Shown: positions 10,860-22,198 of the stretch, in pieces
Layout of the letters: each line of letters begins with the position of its first letter
Position numbering within the stretch: position 1 is the stretch's first letter
NCBI RefSeq assembly: GCF_008831285.2
Contig: NC_045143.1
Coordinates: 22,324,302-22,388,301 of the forward strand
DNA: 64,000 nucleotides
Reading direction: 5' to 3'
From: Nymphaea colorata
Taxonomy: Eukaryota > Streptophyta > Magnoliopsida > Nymphaeales > Nymphaeaceae
Notes under the pieces: generated by a model
Seen by the model: the letters and a program-made list of their open reading frames with translations, nothing else
What the model was told of the DNA's origin: nothing
Database searches by the model: none
Position numbers and translations under genes: made by a program

Positions 10860-13800
10860 AGGGGGTGGGTATGTGGGAAGCTAACAAAGTGGGTCAGAAC
10901 AATGGATTTGCTTTCTTGGGTGAAGGTAGCCAGATCCAACAATGATTGTAGGGTGTAGATGTGGCATTGGCTTCCGTAGCTGATAATGTTGGCAGGGAGC
11001 CTCTAGCTCATGAGTCAACTTTCATGAAGGTTGGGTTGGATTATACTAAGGATGCATAATTGGTAGACCATATGATTAAGGATGTTGATAAGTGGAGGTC
11101 GAGGGTTTGGGAAGTGAGGTAAGTTTCGGGCGTAATAAGCATTTTATAGTAGTCCAAGTTCCAAAGTTTCTAAGAACTCTGCTCCTAAGCCTACTTCATT
11201 TGAGGTTGCTAGAAAAAAATGTGCCTTAGAGCACAAGGAGGTTAGTCTCATTAAGAAAGAAGTTTTGGCATCAAAGGGGTCTTGTTCCATCCCTATGCTA
11301 GACTACCATGCTTCTGATCATAATGTTTTAGAGCAGGAGACAAAGGGGGCAAGTAAGGCTGACATGGAGGTTGATGGTGGTTAGGTCATGGTGGGTTCTG
11401 GTGGACTGGAGAAGGTGATTCATGTAGTCTCCGACACCAAATGGTCATTATAGGTTGGACTGCCAAAGGGCTGGCTGGGTAAATAGCTCAACGAGACTGG
11501 CAGCATCATGTTTCCTACTATTCTCTGAACATTTTCTTTTTTGCTTGACTTTGTGATTACCAAGGATAGGATGTTGTTGCTTTGATTTTGATTCTAATAT
11601 TGAATGTGATGAGAATTGGGTGAGGATTTTATGTGGCTGGAAGAATAAGCATAACTTCAGCTTGATGAGTTGTATCATCAAAAGTTACTGAATGGATTGC
11701 ACTTTTTAGGTCATTAATTCTGGAAAGAAAATTTGATGTAATTAGAGTGTCTCCACACTGACATATTCAGTTGAGAAGGATCAGTCTTGGGCCATAGTTG
11801 TAAATGAGAGGAGTTTGATGCTTTTGATTGTGCTTTAAATTATGTTCATAGTTAGGAAGAGATGATGGCATAGGTTCCAACAGCTTATGCTTGTTGCACC
11901 TTGAATACTTTTATCTCTTTTGCTGGTCTAGCATAGATTAAAGATGAAAGGGCTTTGAAATCTTGGTTGAATCGCCATAAAGGACACTCTTGTTTAGAGT
12001 TTGATTTATAGTGTTTCTATAGTTGGCTCTGAAGGAACTTGTTTCATAGAGTCTTCAAATTGGAACAGAACCCTAGGGCCTCGTCGGAGCATGCCGCATT
12101 GGTCTACTCAATTAGAGTTGGTGGTTGGATATGGGGGAAGGGTCTGTTTCGATATCTTTCTTAGTGCAAAAATTACGAGAATTGTAGGAAAATCATTACT
12201 TGGGCACAAAATGTAGAGGGTTGGGGATGCCCTATGTTGCATGTTATGGATAAATAGAATTGGGTCAGTGCTTCTTTAACCCACTAAAGTAGGTATGAGC
12301 TTATTAAATTAGATGTTAAGATGAAAAAGCTTCAAAATCTGGCATTCCACCAGTTATGTGAGGACGGGCTCGACTAGGTGGGGCTGTTAAAGATCCTAAG
12401 ATCAAGCATATGCTTTGTACATGCCCTAGATCAAGAAGAATTGATGTGGAAGCAGTAGGCCAGACTCCATTGGCTTATGGCCGGTGATGGTAACTCTCCC
12501 TTCTTTCACAACTTCGTTCGTGAAAGATGTAGAAAAAAAAAATCTATTTCACAAATCATTACTGATGCAGACAACTTTTGTGAGGCTGATCAGATTCAAG
12601 AAGCTTACAAGAATTTTCTATTGATGCAGACAGCTTTTTATTGATCGCTCATCAAGAAAGCTTCAAACGGACTTGTGGCCAAGGAATATTGTAACTAGTG
12701 ATGAAAATTACCAGTTGTCACTACCTATTTCAGGTGAAGAAATTTATAGGGCTCTTATGGGAGCCAAGTTGGAGAGTTTTCGAGGTCTTGATGGGTTCCG
12801 AAACATTTTTTTCAAGTCCATTAGGATGTGATTAAGGTGGATGTGGGGAATGCTATTAGATTTTATTTTCCAGAAAGGAGAGATTTGTTAAAAAATTAGG
12901 TTGCAGCCATCTTATCTTGATTCTTAAAAAAGATGTGGCTACACATATAACATACTTCCGGCCTATTACTTTGGAAAATAGTATTCTTAATAGTCAGCAA
13001 TGTGATTTTCTAGTAGGCCAGAATATACATGACTGTTTGTTGCTTGCTCATGAGCTTTTTCTCTCTCTTTTCATATGTAGATTTGGAAATATTTATGCAA
13101 AAGTTGACCTAGTTAAGGCATATAATATGGTCTATTGGTGTTTTTCCCACAACTCTTTATGAAGTCTCGGAAGATGCATCTTGTCTCTTGGCTGATGTTA
13201 TCTCTTTTGAAGGATGGAGTAGTGGGAATCTACAAGCATGCTAAGGTTAAGATGACTAACGTAGCATTCCTAAGTGTAAAGTGCTCACTGATGAGAGCTT
13301 ATGGGACACTCTTTGTAGACAGAAATACTTGAGCATGAAAGGTGCTCGGTTAGCTCACTTTGGCAGTCATACCTCCCCTATATGGAGAGACATTTATGAA
13401 GGCTTAGTGAAGGATAAGTGAGAAGATTTGCTGGTAAGTGAACAATGGAAGTCTAGACAAAGTTTTGGCTTGATCATTGGCATGGTGGTTACTTGGTGGA
13501 CAGTCTTTTTCCTATAGGATATGGTCAAATCAAGCAAAATTTGGACTGATGGTCTAGCAGAGTTTTGCTAAGTACAATATTATTTTGTAATTCCAATGGC
13601 TTGTGGCGGCGTGCTGAAGTAGCTCACACTCTACATTTCCCCTTGGGCTGAGACGATATTTTATATGTTGAAAGGAAAATTTTCAATAAGTTCAGTCCCA
13701 TAGGCAGATTTGGTGCAGGAAAAGTTTAAAGGGGATTCAAATTGAGTTCGTGCAATTTGACATTGCATTTTGAATCCCTTCCTTGTGGGATTGCTGATTT

Positions 13801-14705
13801 GTTTATTTGTCTTGTTTCAACAAATTGATGACTGAGAATAGAGTTCAAAGGTTGGGGATCTCACTAGCCTTAAGACGTGTTCTTTGTAAGAAGACAAGCG
13901 TAGACTTGAATAACCTTTTCTTCCTTTGCCCCATTTCCAAATATGTTTGGAAACTTATTGGTTCTTGATTTGAAATAAATGAGCTCCTTGGTATGACTTC
14001 ATTTCTAAGCTTGTTTGGTAGAGTCACAGATATTTTTCTTGTAAGAAAAAAAAGCTATGTTGGTGCTTGTATTTTAACATTGTTGTGTAGAGACTTTGTT
14101 GTATTTGGAATAAGCTTTCCCACAAAGGTGGTGCATTGCATCTCATGAAAATTAAATGGAAAATGTAGCACTACTATGTAAAAGTACTTCTTATGCAAGG
14201 GTGGTTAGATAAGGTGTCCCAAGCAATCAGGTTGTGGTTAAAATCTGAATTTTCTCCTCGTTTTGGACGATACTTACCAAAGACAAGGGTTTTGGAGGTT
14301 GCATCCAACTGAGCTGGTACTCTTCGTGTTTGTGCTGGTATGCTTTGGCATAATGGTCAGGGGGTTGATAGAGTGCTCCTTTATAAACATGATATTCAGT
14401 TCATTTTGTAGATGGAATCTAAAGACAATATGCAGACCACTCAAGCGACAATCAAGTCCAACAATAATAGGTGGAAAAGATTGTTACGTTTTTTGAATCA
14501 AGAGCCTAGAGCTTGCGATTGTGTTGGTGGCATTCAAAAAGTATGTCCTTTGAGGTTTTTTTTTTCTTTTTTGTTCTTGCCTGGATTATTGAACGGGAAG
14601 AGCTGGTTGGCCTTGAGGCTTAACTTGGTTTCTGGCTAGGTGATCTTGTACATTTGTTTTCTTTCTATCTATACTCCTCCATTCTTTCTAATAAATAAAG
14701 GGGTG
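10860..14705 (+). mobile_element. Decayed L1-type LINE (non-LTR retrotransposon)
   Basis: The order of remnants matches a plant L1 LINE: an ORF1-like region (about 10,860-11,450), a decayed endonuclease zone, reverse transcriptase (about 12,470-13,330), a zf-RVT-like segment with the FPISKYVW-type phrase near 13,920, and an RNase H-like remnant near 14,300. The 3' end carries a T/C-rich stretch and AATAAATAAA, typical of plant LINE tails. Stops and frameshifts occur throughout. The 5' end is uncertain and no target duplication was found. Confidence 0.75.
12470..14500 (+). pseudogene. LINE reverse transcriptase / zf-RVT / RNase H remnant
   Basis: In life this protein would nick target DNA and copy LINE RNA into it. 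Readable pieces in several frames are GDGNSPFFHNF (the GDRNTKFFH linker) near 12,484, an EEIYRAL...GLDGF segment near 12,740, ILKKD...YFRPITL near 12,920 (fingers motif), and FLVGQNIHDCLLLAHEL near 13,010 with KVDLVKAYN near 13,100 (palm). The usual second catalytic YADD block is not visible. A zf-RVT-like LFFLCPISKYVWKLIG piece follows near 13,910. There are many stops and at least four frame changes, so it is inactive. Confidence 0.75.
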
Positions 14706-14754
14706 ATCCCCTAGTCTGATTTCATCAGAACTTCTTGCAAAAAGATTTTCAGTT

Positions 14755-14820
14755 AAATGGCTTTACCAGCCAAATATAAATGCATTTACCAGCTGAATAT
14801 AAATGCCTTTACCAGCCGAA
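14755..14820. repeat. Three tandem copies of a ~23-bp unit
   Basis: The unit AAATG..TTTACCAGC.GAATAT is repeated at about 14,755, 14,778 and 14,801, lying just beyond the LINE tail. It has a handful of substitutions between copies. Confidence 0.8.
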
Positions 14821-15099
14821 CAACCGATATAAAACCATATCTGTGCATGTGAATCAGTATAGACACCTTTCTTTTTGTGGAGATTGAAGCTCTTCTACCG
14901 TCCATATGTTAGGTGATCATGCAATGGGACTTCTAAATAGGCAAATTGACTATTAGATTTGTTCTAGTATAAAAGTGAGATGAAGGCTCATTTTAAAACC
15001 ATTGGTAGAACTCGAACTTCATTCTCTAGTTAGATCACAATGGTTAATTTGACAATGGTGGCCTATTTTCCTGCATGTCCACAAATGTTGCTCCTTTGA

Positions 15100-15690
15100 A
15101 CAATTAGCCCAATTGGAGTGTTGCTTATTTTTATTAGTAACATCTTTGAGTTTTTTGTCACCTTGATCCACTTTTTTAGTAATAGCTAGGCCACAGAAAA
15201 TAAGAAAATTGTTTTTATAGATATTAGATTGAACATTCTTTTAAACGATGTCTCACAGCACAAAAAATTATGAATTGCAACATAACAAAGAAATACATAA
15301 GGCCGAGATTGTTTCTCAAACTCATTGTTCCTATAAGGTACTAAAAGTAGATAACAAGTGCAACCAAAAATCTTAATAGTAACTCACATGGAACTTTTCC
15401 TTGAAGATTTGATGTAGGCAATCTATTTATGAGATGGATTGGGTTTAGAAGGCATCAGACTAAAAACTAAGACACTCCAGCATGAATGAACATGGAAATT
15501 TAAGTTTCAGTGACATACATTTTCTCTCTCTATGAGATAACCATTTTGTTTAGGTGTATCGGATCAAGTGAGACACCGTGAAACCATTTTGACTGAGGAA
15601 ATCATTGAATTGACAAACAATGAACACATTGCTCATTTTAAAAAGATTTTAATTTGAAACCTAACTTGTTCTTCAACTTCAACTTTGAAA
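15100..15690 (-). pseudogene. Copia integrase/pol fragment, strongly decayed
   Basis: Read on the minus strand, successive frames give recognisable Ty1/copia integrase pieces. FNDFLSQNGFTVSHLIRYT is the stretch before the PxQNG motif. NPSHKIAY-like and KIFGCTCYLLLVPYR correspond to the FGC core, and RPYVFLCY corresponds to the FLGY motif. Integrase would insert the element cDNA into chromosomes, but stops and frameshifts abolish the frame here. The fragment is in inverted orientation to the copia element that starts at 15,691 and abuts its truncated LTR, so it is probably an older insertion cut by rearrangement. Confidence 0.6.
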
Positions 15691-15941
15691 TATCTTTTAA
15701 TATCATGCTTGTAATCACCATTAGTATGGAGGTTTATGAATAATAAGTTGAGCATCTTGGGGTAGCCTATAAGTAAATGCTTTGGTTTGTGTCATTTTAT
15801 GTCAAGTATAAGGTGTGTCAAGGTGGCCTTGTGGGTGCTGTGAGTTGCAAGACTGCTCTCCTCCTCTAATTCAGAAGTTGTTTTGCAAGTTCATTGTATG
15901 CAACATAAGGTACAACACTCTATTATTGTTTATTTCAAACA
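15691..15941 (+). repeat. LTR-A of the copia tandem array, 5'-truncated
   Basis: It matches LTR-B (30,650-31,076) and LTR-C (45,800-46,208) from the ATCATGcTTGTAAT phrase to the terminal TTTATTTCAAACA. The first ~170-180 bp of the LTR are missing: the upstream sequence is an inverted copia fragment. Being 5'-truncated it lacks the TG start and probably much of the promoter. Confidence 0.75.
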
Positions 15942-15943
15942 TT

Positions 15944-15955
15944 GTGGTATCAGAG
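15944..15955 (+). other. Primer binding site (tRNA-iMet type)
   Basis: TGGTATCAGAGT starts two bases after the LTR-A terminus and is complementary, except at the last base, to the 3' end of plant initiator methionine tRNA. That tRNA is the usual primer for minus-strand DNA synthesis in plant copia elements. Confidence 0.85.
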
Positions 15956-16060
15956 TCTAGGCTTGATCAAGTTGGGCGTATTCATCAGGGTGAATTAGTA
16001 CATTGTGAAGATTGTTTTGAAGCCAATTTTTCAAGGTTGTTCCTAAACACCTACTGAAAA

Positions 16061-17030
16061 ATGTCATTGAATGGTATGAATTTGAATATTAATGTCAACC
16101 TGTCACACACTTTGGTACCTATTTTTAATGTAAAAAATTATGAATTTTGGAGCGTTAAAATGAAGACATTTTTTATATCACATGATCCTTGGGATCTAAT
16201 TGAAAATGATGTGGCAGAGTCTTCAAATGAAGTGAAGGAGACATGCAAGAAAGATGCAAATAATTTTCTTGTTTGGCAGCAACCTGTGACTGAAAATATT
16301 TTTCTTTGCATCGCAGAAATGACCAAGTAAAGTGAAGTTTGGAATATTTTGAAGAAAGCTTATCATGGAGATAACAAGGCAAAAACACTAAAACTTTAAA
16401 GTCTACATATAGAATTTGAGACCTTGTAAATGAAAGAGAATGAATGCATTCAAAATTTCTTTTTTAGAATGTCTACTACCATAAATCAAATGAAAAGTTT
16501 TTGGAAAGACAATTGGAGATAAAAAGGTGGTCGAGAAAATCTTACGAAGTTTACCATCCAAAATTTGATAATGTCATAACTGGTATATAAGAATCTAAAT
16601 ATATGAATAATTATTATATTAATGAATTGATGGGTTTGCTTTTAGCATATGAAGTGAGATTGAAAAAGTCAATAGAAAAAGGTATTGAGCATGCATTTCA
16701 GGCTAAGGTAGAATTTTCTAACAAGCAAAAGGATGATGAAGATATGTCAAGTAGCAAATATGCAAGTAGAGGAAGTCACAGAAGTGGCTATCATGACCAT
16801 GGTTATAGCCATGGCCGTGAAAGATTTAGTGGAGGTCGACATAATTCTGACAATGGTCGTAACAAAAAACCAAGTTATGGGGACAAACAATATTATTTTG
16901 CAAAAAATATGGGCACATCGAAGCAAAATGCTTAGAGAAGGCAAAAAAGAATGACAATGTAGCTGAAGAAAAAGAAGAAAGTAATCAAGGTAACCTTTTC
17001 ATTGCCCATATGGAAGCTAAGGTCGATGAT
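16061..17030 (+). pseudogene. Copia A gag (capsid / nucleocapsid) remnant
   Basis: The frame opens at ATG 16,061. The first 89 codons contain YEFWSVKMKTFF and a WQQ...ENIFLCIAEM segment, typical of copia gag, then stop at 16,328. Further pieces follow in other frames: SEVWNILKKAYHGD, SLHIEFETL, and a Gly/His/Arg-rich basic region (16,733-16,935). The zinc-knuckle remnant YYFAKN(M/Y)GTSK...A(K)C is near 16,890-16,930, with its first Cys lost. Gag would form the particle that packages element RNA. The homologous region in copia B (from 42,401) is independently broken. Confidence 0.7.
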
Positions 17031-17855
17031 GTATGATTTTTAGATAGTAGCTGCAGTAATAACAAGCATGAATAGAATGAAGGCAAAGGATCTATTGAAG
17101 TTAAGATTATATCAGGTAGTAAAGAGTTAATCCATGATCTTTATTATATACCTGGTTTAACTTGCCAGATAGTAAGTCTTTCATTATAGTGAAAATGACT
17201 ATAAATAGGATGTTTCCACTTGAATTTTCGCATATAGATGAAGCTGCATTAGTTAGTGATGTTGACAAAATCTCTTAGCTTGGCATTTGAGGTATGGTCA
17301 TTTACATTATAATGATTTGAAATTATTAAATAATAAGAATATGATATTGATTTTACCTCATATCACACGTAGTGATGAGATTTGTGAATGATCTTTATAA
17401 GAAAAGCAACATCATATGTTTTTCCCCATTGAAAAGGCATGGAGGGCCGAGAAGCCTCTTGAACAAGTTCATGCAAACATTTTTAGGGTCATGAATACTC
17501 ATTCCTTGAATAACAGTAGATATTTTATGTTGTTTATTAATAATTTTACTCATATGAATTGGGTATATTTTCTTACCCAAAAGTCAAAAGCTTTTGAAAA
17601 TTTTCAAGAGTTCAAGGCTTTAGTAGACAAGAATAGCAATCGTAATAAAAAGTGTTTGCTCACAAATAAGAGAGGAGAATTTTTTTCTAATGATTTTGAT
17701 AATTTTTAAAAAAAGAATAGAATTCACATGTAGTTGACGGTAAAAAAGACACCTTGGCAAAATGATGTTGTTGAGTGAAAGAACAAAACTATTGTGGAAA
17801 TGGCTAGAAGCATGCTAAGTGAAAGCCAACTTCCAAATAATTTTTGAGCAGGAAC
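17031..17855 (+). pseudogene. Copia A protease and N-terminal integrase, split by insertion
   Basis: A protease-like FLDSSCSNNK (the family has FLDSGCSNHM) lies near 17,037, then VKIISGSKELIHDLYYIPGL near 17,100. Integrase begins near 17,400 with FPIEKAW...PLEQVHANIF, where the family has H-x-D: the first catalytic Asp is changed to Asn. FINNFTHMNWVYFL and TNKRGEFFSNDF (family TDxGGEF, second catalytic Asp also changed) follow, then an NDVVE block. The frame stops at EMARSMLSE...NNF*AGT, where the Tekay-like element enters at codon GGA-AC. The remainder resumes at 28,854. Confidence 0.7.
17851..17855. other. Left target-site duplication GGAAC of the Tekay-like element
   Basis: GGAAC directly precedes the left LTR and is repeated exactly at 28,849-28,853 after the right LTR. 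This marks a single integration event inside the copia integrase. Confidence 0.95.
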
Positions 17856-20800
17856 TGTAACGCTCTTTGGTTTTGGCAGGTCGGGTCGAGTTAGGGTCCA
17901 GACCCGGACCCGACCGCCACTCACGTAAGGAGCCCGACACGAGGCCCTTCTCCCTCGCCTTTCCCTTTTTCCTCCTTCGTCGTTCTCTTGGCGGTCTCCC
18001 GTGTCAGCGCAGAGGGAGAAGAAGTGGCGGTTGGTGTGGTGGTGCCTGGAACGGCGACGGCGACGGAGGTGGCAGCGGCGACTACGGCGGCGGCGGCTTG
18101 GTAAACCCTCTCTCTCTCGTGCGATTTTCCCTTCTCTGCCACTCATGCCCTCTTGTTTTTTTTTTCTCTGCCGCACGTCCCCTCTTCTTCTCTCTCGCCA
18201 CTCTCTTTCCCCTTTTCCACTGGTTCTCTACTGCTCGACCCTCTTCTCACTCACCCGCACTCCCCCACCTGCTCTTTCTCTCTTTTCTCACCCCCACTGC
18301 CGTTTTCCCCCTTGACTGAACCCCTCCTCTCTCTGTCTCTCCTCTCTATCAGCGTCCCTTTTCTCTTGTTCATTTTAGCTTTTCCCACTACTACCGTGGG
18401 TCTCTCCTAGCAACAGATTTTGTGTTGAACTTTATTTGGACGTGTGTTGACTCTTTTTATGGCGTTTTGGGGTTGGATTGCAGTTTAGGGACGTTTTTCC
18501 CCTCTTACCAGCTAGTAGGGCATGTGGTGAGCAGCGGCAGCAAGCAATCTCGAGCATTGGCACTTGATCGGACGTGTGAAGTCGTTGCTAGAAGGGTTGT
18601 AGCAGTTTGGACGCTTGTTTTGGGGTGAAAGATACCTAATCAAGCTCAAAGTAATAAATATTATCTTCTAAAGCATGTATAATTATTGTTCGGGCATGCT
18701 AGAGCTTAGAATTGATGATTTTGGGACGCATGTTAGTGATTTTGTTTTTGGAGAAAACTTAAGATTTGCGTTGGAAAGTAATGATTCATGTATTTAATGA
18801 TCGTTTAAGCATGATTGATTAATTTTCAAAGCATTAGGGAAGCATGGTAGAGATTGTGAGGTTGTGGAGAAGATTTAGAACCGTCTTAGGGAGTGTAGCG
18901 CAGACTTCTGTGAACGGGTGTATCACAAAGTTAATTAGGAAAAGTATACATATTTGGATGTGACTTTGGGGTTGATGTCTTAATTAAAGAACGTTATTGA
19001 GGAATGAATTAGTGATGGATTGATTGATGGTTGAGGGTTTTGATATTTCGAGGCAACGTCAAGATGTAAAGGAGGAGGCCTATTGGAGAGCTTGTTGGTC
19101 GACACTACCTGTCGACACCCTCTTGAGGCGACGACACCTGCCTCAAGGATATTATTTTGTATTTGTTCGTTTTTGTTTGAATTGTGTAGGTATCTAATAG
19201 AAACCTTATTCTTGTTTATGTTTGCAGGTGCACCAGGCACATCCCATCGACCTTGAGTTCGAAGGTTGAGGCATTTTGAAGAATTTGGTGAGCGTGCCAC
19301 AGGTATGGCGACATTCCAGGCAAATCCCTGCCTGGGGCAAATGTGTGATTGTGTGCTCCTAGGATCAAGGGATCCTAGGATTGCGATGTTAATTGATTGA
19401 CTGCTTTGTGAATGAGTATATGTATGTTGCTTATATGATATGAATGGGTTAGAAAGATTATTAGTCATTTGTTTTGAAAATGTTACGCATTGGCATGTGC
19501 ATGCTAGAATTGATATCTGTTTAGGACAGATGAGGCAGAGTGTCGAGTCGAGTGTCTCCTCGACCCCAATTGTGCATTAGAAAGCATCATAGAATGATAA
19601 CTGCATAGGACAGCTACGAGCCAACCGCAGATCGAGACTACTCTCTGTGGATTGGCTAAGTTTTTCAAAGAGGTGATTGACGTGATTGATGTGAGGATTG
19701 ATGTGATGATTGATATGAATGTGTATGTTGTTGCATATGCATTGCCATGGGCAACGATGCAAGTGGATGAAATAGAGGGTAGTTGTACCCGTACTGTATG
19801 ACGGCTAGCAATGACTGTTACTGTATGTATAGACCTCGTGTGGAGGCATTGGGAGGTGTAAGTGCACTCGTAGGGTGTATTAACCTCATGTGCTAGCCAG
19901 TCATCTTGTGAATGAGTAATGATAATGATAAAAAAAAAAAAAACGAAAGGATAAGAGATGAGAGGCCAGTGGGATGAGGCTATGTGTTTGGGAGACGTCC
20001 CCCTTTTTTTTTTCTGCCACTGGTCTCGCCTGTCAGAGCGCAGGCGGTGTAAGGCCCCAGGGTTCTATTGTGTGTTGTGCTTGGAGCTTTGGGCTCCCGC
20101 CTTTCCAACCTGGGCGTCCTAGGGAAGACTGAGTATCTCACATTGGACTTCACATATCCAGGGATGAGTGCTCTACCGCTGCAGCGGGTGAAATGGATCC
20201 ATACTATTATGGGTCACCACGGGGGTTGTCTCTTGGCTGTAGGCCGCCCGCGGTGTGCACGTGCCTGTGTTGCACCCACAGGAACTGTTAATGCACTAAA
20301 GTTAATGAAAATGTAATGTGTATGATAGAATGCATGTGACTGACGTATATGTGAATGATATGAATGTAAGTGTTATGTTTAAGCATGCTTCGCATGTGAC
20401 TGATGTTGTCTTAGTGTGGCCATCAAGTGGCTTTTACGTGTCGTACTCTGACACGACATGACGATAGATGGGTTGATATTTGTTCTTTTATTTGAGCCTT
20501 ACTTGAGAGGGTTTGGCATTTTCTTGGCTTGTTGCCATACTGCGAAGGCTGAGCCTTCAGCTGCTTTCTTTTTCAGGTTTTGGCGGACCCGGGGCAACCG
20601 GTTGAGCAAATGGCTTCACTCACGTCCTACTGGGGAGGTTTTGGGATCCGGCGCATCATGTTTTGGTTTTATTGATGTCTTCTTTTTGTTAGGCATCAAT
20701 GTTATGATGTTGGGGCATTTTGGTCATGCACATAGATGTGAATTTGTATGTAACAAAATGGTAATATAAATGAAAGTTCGCCCCATTGTTTTGAATTGCT

Positions 20801-20900
20801 TGGCTCATCGTCTTTTTGAATTGTTGGGTAGTCACACCTCGATGCTTTATGTTTAGAAAAAAAAAACAAAGTTTGAGGGTTAAAAGGTCGGGGTGTGACA
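17856..20900 (+). repeat. Left LTR of the Tekay-like element, 3,045 bp
   Basis: It starts TGTAACG and ends GTGTGACA. It contains a GC-rich GGCGAC-type stretch (about 18,040-18,105), pyrimidine-rich segments that make long spurious open frames on both strands, a (GATTGATGT)n-like patch near 19,675-19,725, and a poly(A) stretch near 19,930. It is unusually long for a plant LTR. It pairs with 25,796-28,848 over its full length with small indels. Confidence 0.95.
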
Positions 20901-20904
20901 GTTT

Positions 20905-20915
20905 TGGTATCAGAG
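20905..20915 (+). other. Primer binding site of the Tekay-like element
   Basis: TGGTATCAGAG begins four bases after the left LTR and matches the complement of the initiator methionine tRNA 3' end. Confidence 0.9.
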
Positions 20916-21136
20916 TCATGGCAAACCCCATTATGGATGTGAGTTAAAGCCTATCTGTGAAGCCGTGTTGCCCAGATACGCATTTGTTTGATTAGTTGGT
21001 TATTGTAGTTTTGATTTTTCAAGTATAAGTATGTAATATGATCTATGTTTTGAACTTCGTGCTAATGCACATTGTGATTTGACTTGTGAGTTTGGTATGA
21101 GTCGTGATTTGATAATAAATGATCTTGTTTGTACAG

Positions 21137-22198
21137 ATGGAATATCATCGTAGGGGTAAGAAGCGAGCTGGACCGTCTTCAGAGGCACATAGAGAGCTCA
21201 GCCCAACCCATTCTGATGCGCATACTCCGCGGGGTGACAGTGCGTCAGAGCCCCAGTATGCCCAGCTAGGTGGGGGTGCCCAAACCCCACCGAGAGAAAC
21301 TCCGCCAGTAGATCAGCAGACTATATTGCTGACCACGTTGCAGATACTGATCACGTTAGTATAGTCGATGGTTGGTGATCAGAGGAGTAATGCATCTCCT
21401 TCGGGGGACACCAGTGCTCCAGTTCGGGAGAAGGCAATGGCAGTGTCTTATTAGCAGTTTATGGCGATGCAGCCGCCTATCTTTTCAGGAGGGGGCAGTC
21501 ATGACAAGGCAAAGGACTGGATTGAAGAGGTTGAACGTATTTTTGGGCTTCTGAAGGTGCCAGAAGAAGATAGAGTGAACTATGGCTCCTATTTGTTGAA
21601 GGGTGATGCCAAGAATTGTTGGCAATCAACTAGTGAGATTCGGTTCGCTGGCCAAGGGTCAATCTCATGGAAGCAGTTTAGAGATTCCTTCTTCAGCACA
21701 TACTTTCCAGTGTATGCCAGAGACAAGAAAATGCAAGAATTTCTAGATTTGCAGCAGAACCAGTCGAGCTTAGAAGAGTACATTACGAGATATCGGCACT
21801 TGGAGGTGTATTGCCCACACCTTTACACTACAGATGAGGCCAGAGCGGGCAAGTTTGTGCGTGGGCTATGAGATGGACTACAAAGCAAAGTGTTGACAAG
21901 TAGACCTCGTGACTTGAATGAGGTGGTTACAATGGCACGATGCATAGAAGAAGATTGGGTAAGGACACAAAAGGATCATCAGAAGAAAGCAGGCCAGCAT
22001 TCACAAGGTGGACGGACGCAGGTAAAGCGCCAACACTTTGCGGGCAGGACAAGGCCTTATGAGAGGCGGGATGACCGAACTTTCAGATGGAACCAGCCTA
22101 CCCGTAGTGAGGCCACACAGGGGTCAGTGGCCACTCCGACTTCTCAGAAGTGCCCCACTTGTCTCGTGTGCACCCCGGGAAGCCATGCTATCGGGTGA
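21137..22198 (+). pseudogene. Tekay-like gag remnant
   Basis: The ATG at 21,137 follows TTTGTACAG. One frame runs to 22,198 but is cut by a TAG at 21,362, another near 21,450 and a TGA at 21,869. The middle part contains PPIFSGGGSHDKAKDWIEEV, WQSTSEIRFAG..SISWKQFRDSF and FLDLQQNQSSLEEYITRYR, the classic gypsy gag capsid pattern (Retrotrans_gag). A one-base frameshift falls between CPTCL near 22,155 and the HPGKPCY segment of the next frame, so the zinc-knuckle region continues in the pol frame. Gag would assemble the particle; this copy cannot be translated through. Confidence 0.85.

Noticed and set aside
17724-18410. Overlapping open frames of 85-150 codons on both strands in the left Tekay LTR, with counterparts of 128-208 codons at 25,754-26,567
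   Set aside because: They are low-complexity (Ser/Pro/Leu/Arg), open on both strands because of GC-rich and pyrimidine-rich sequence, differ in length and frame between the two LTR copies, and lie wholly or partly in LTR.
20905-20915. tRNA-like TGGTATCAGAG sequences (also at 15,944, 52,375 and 55,384)
   Set aside because: These are primer binding sites next to LTRs, only 11-13 bases complementary to a tRNA end; no cloverleaf or tRNA gene is present. I saw no tRNA or rRNA gene in the window.
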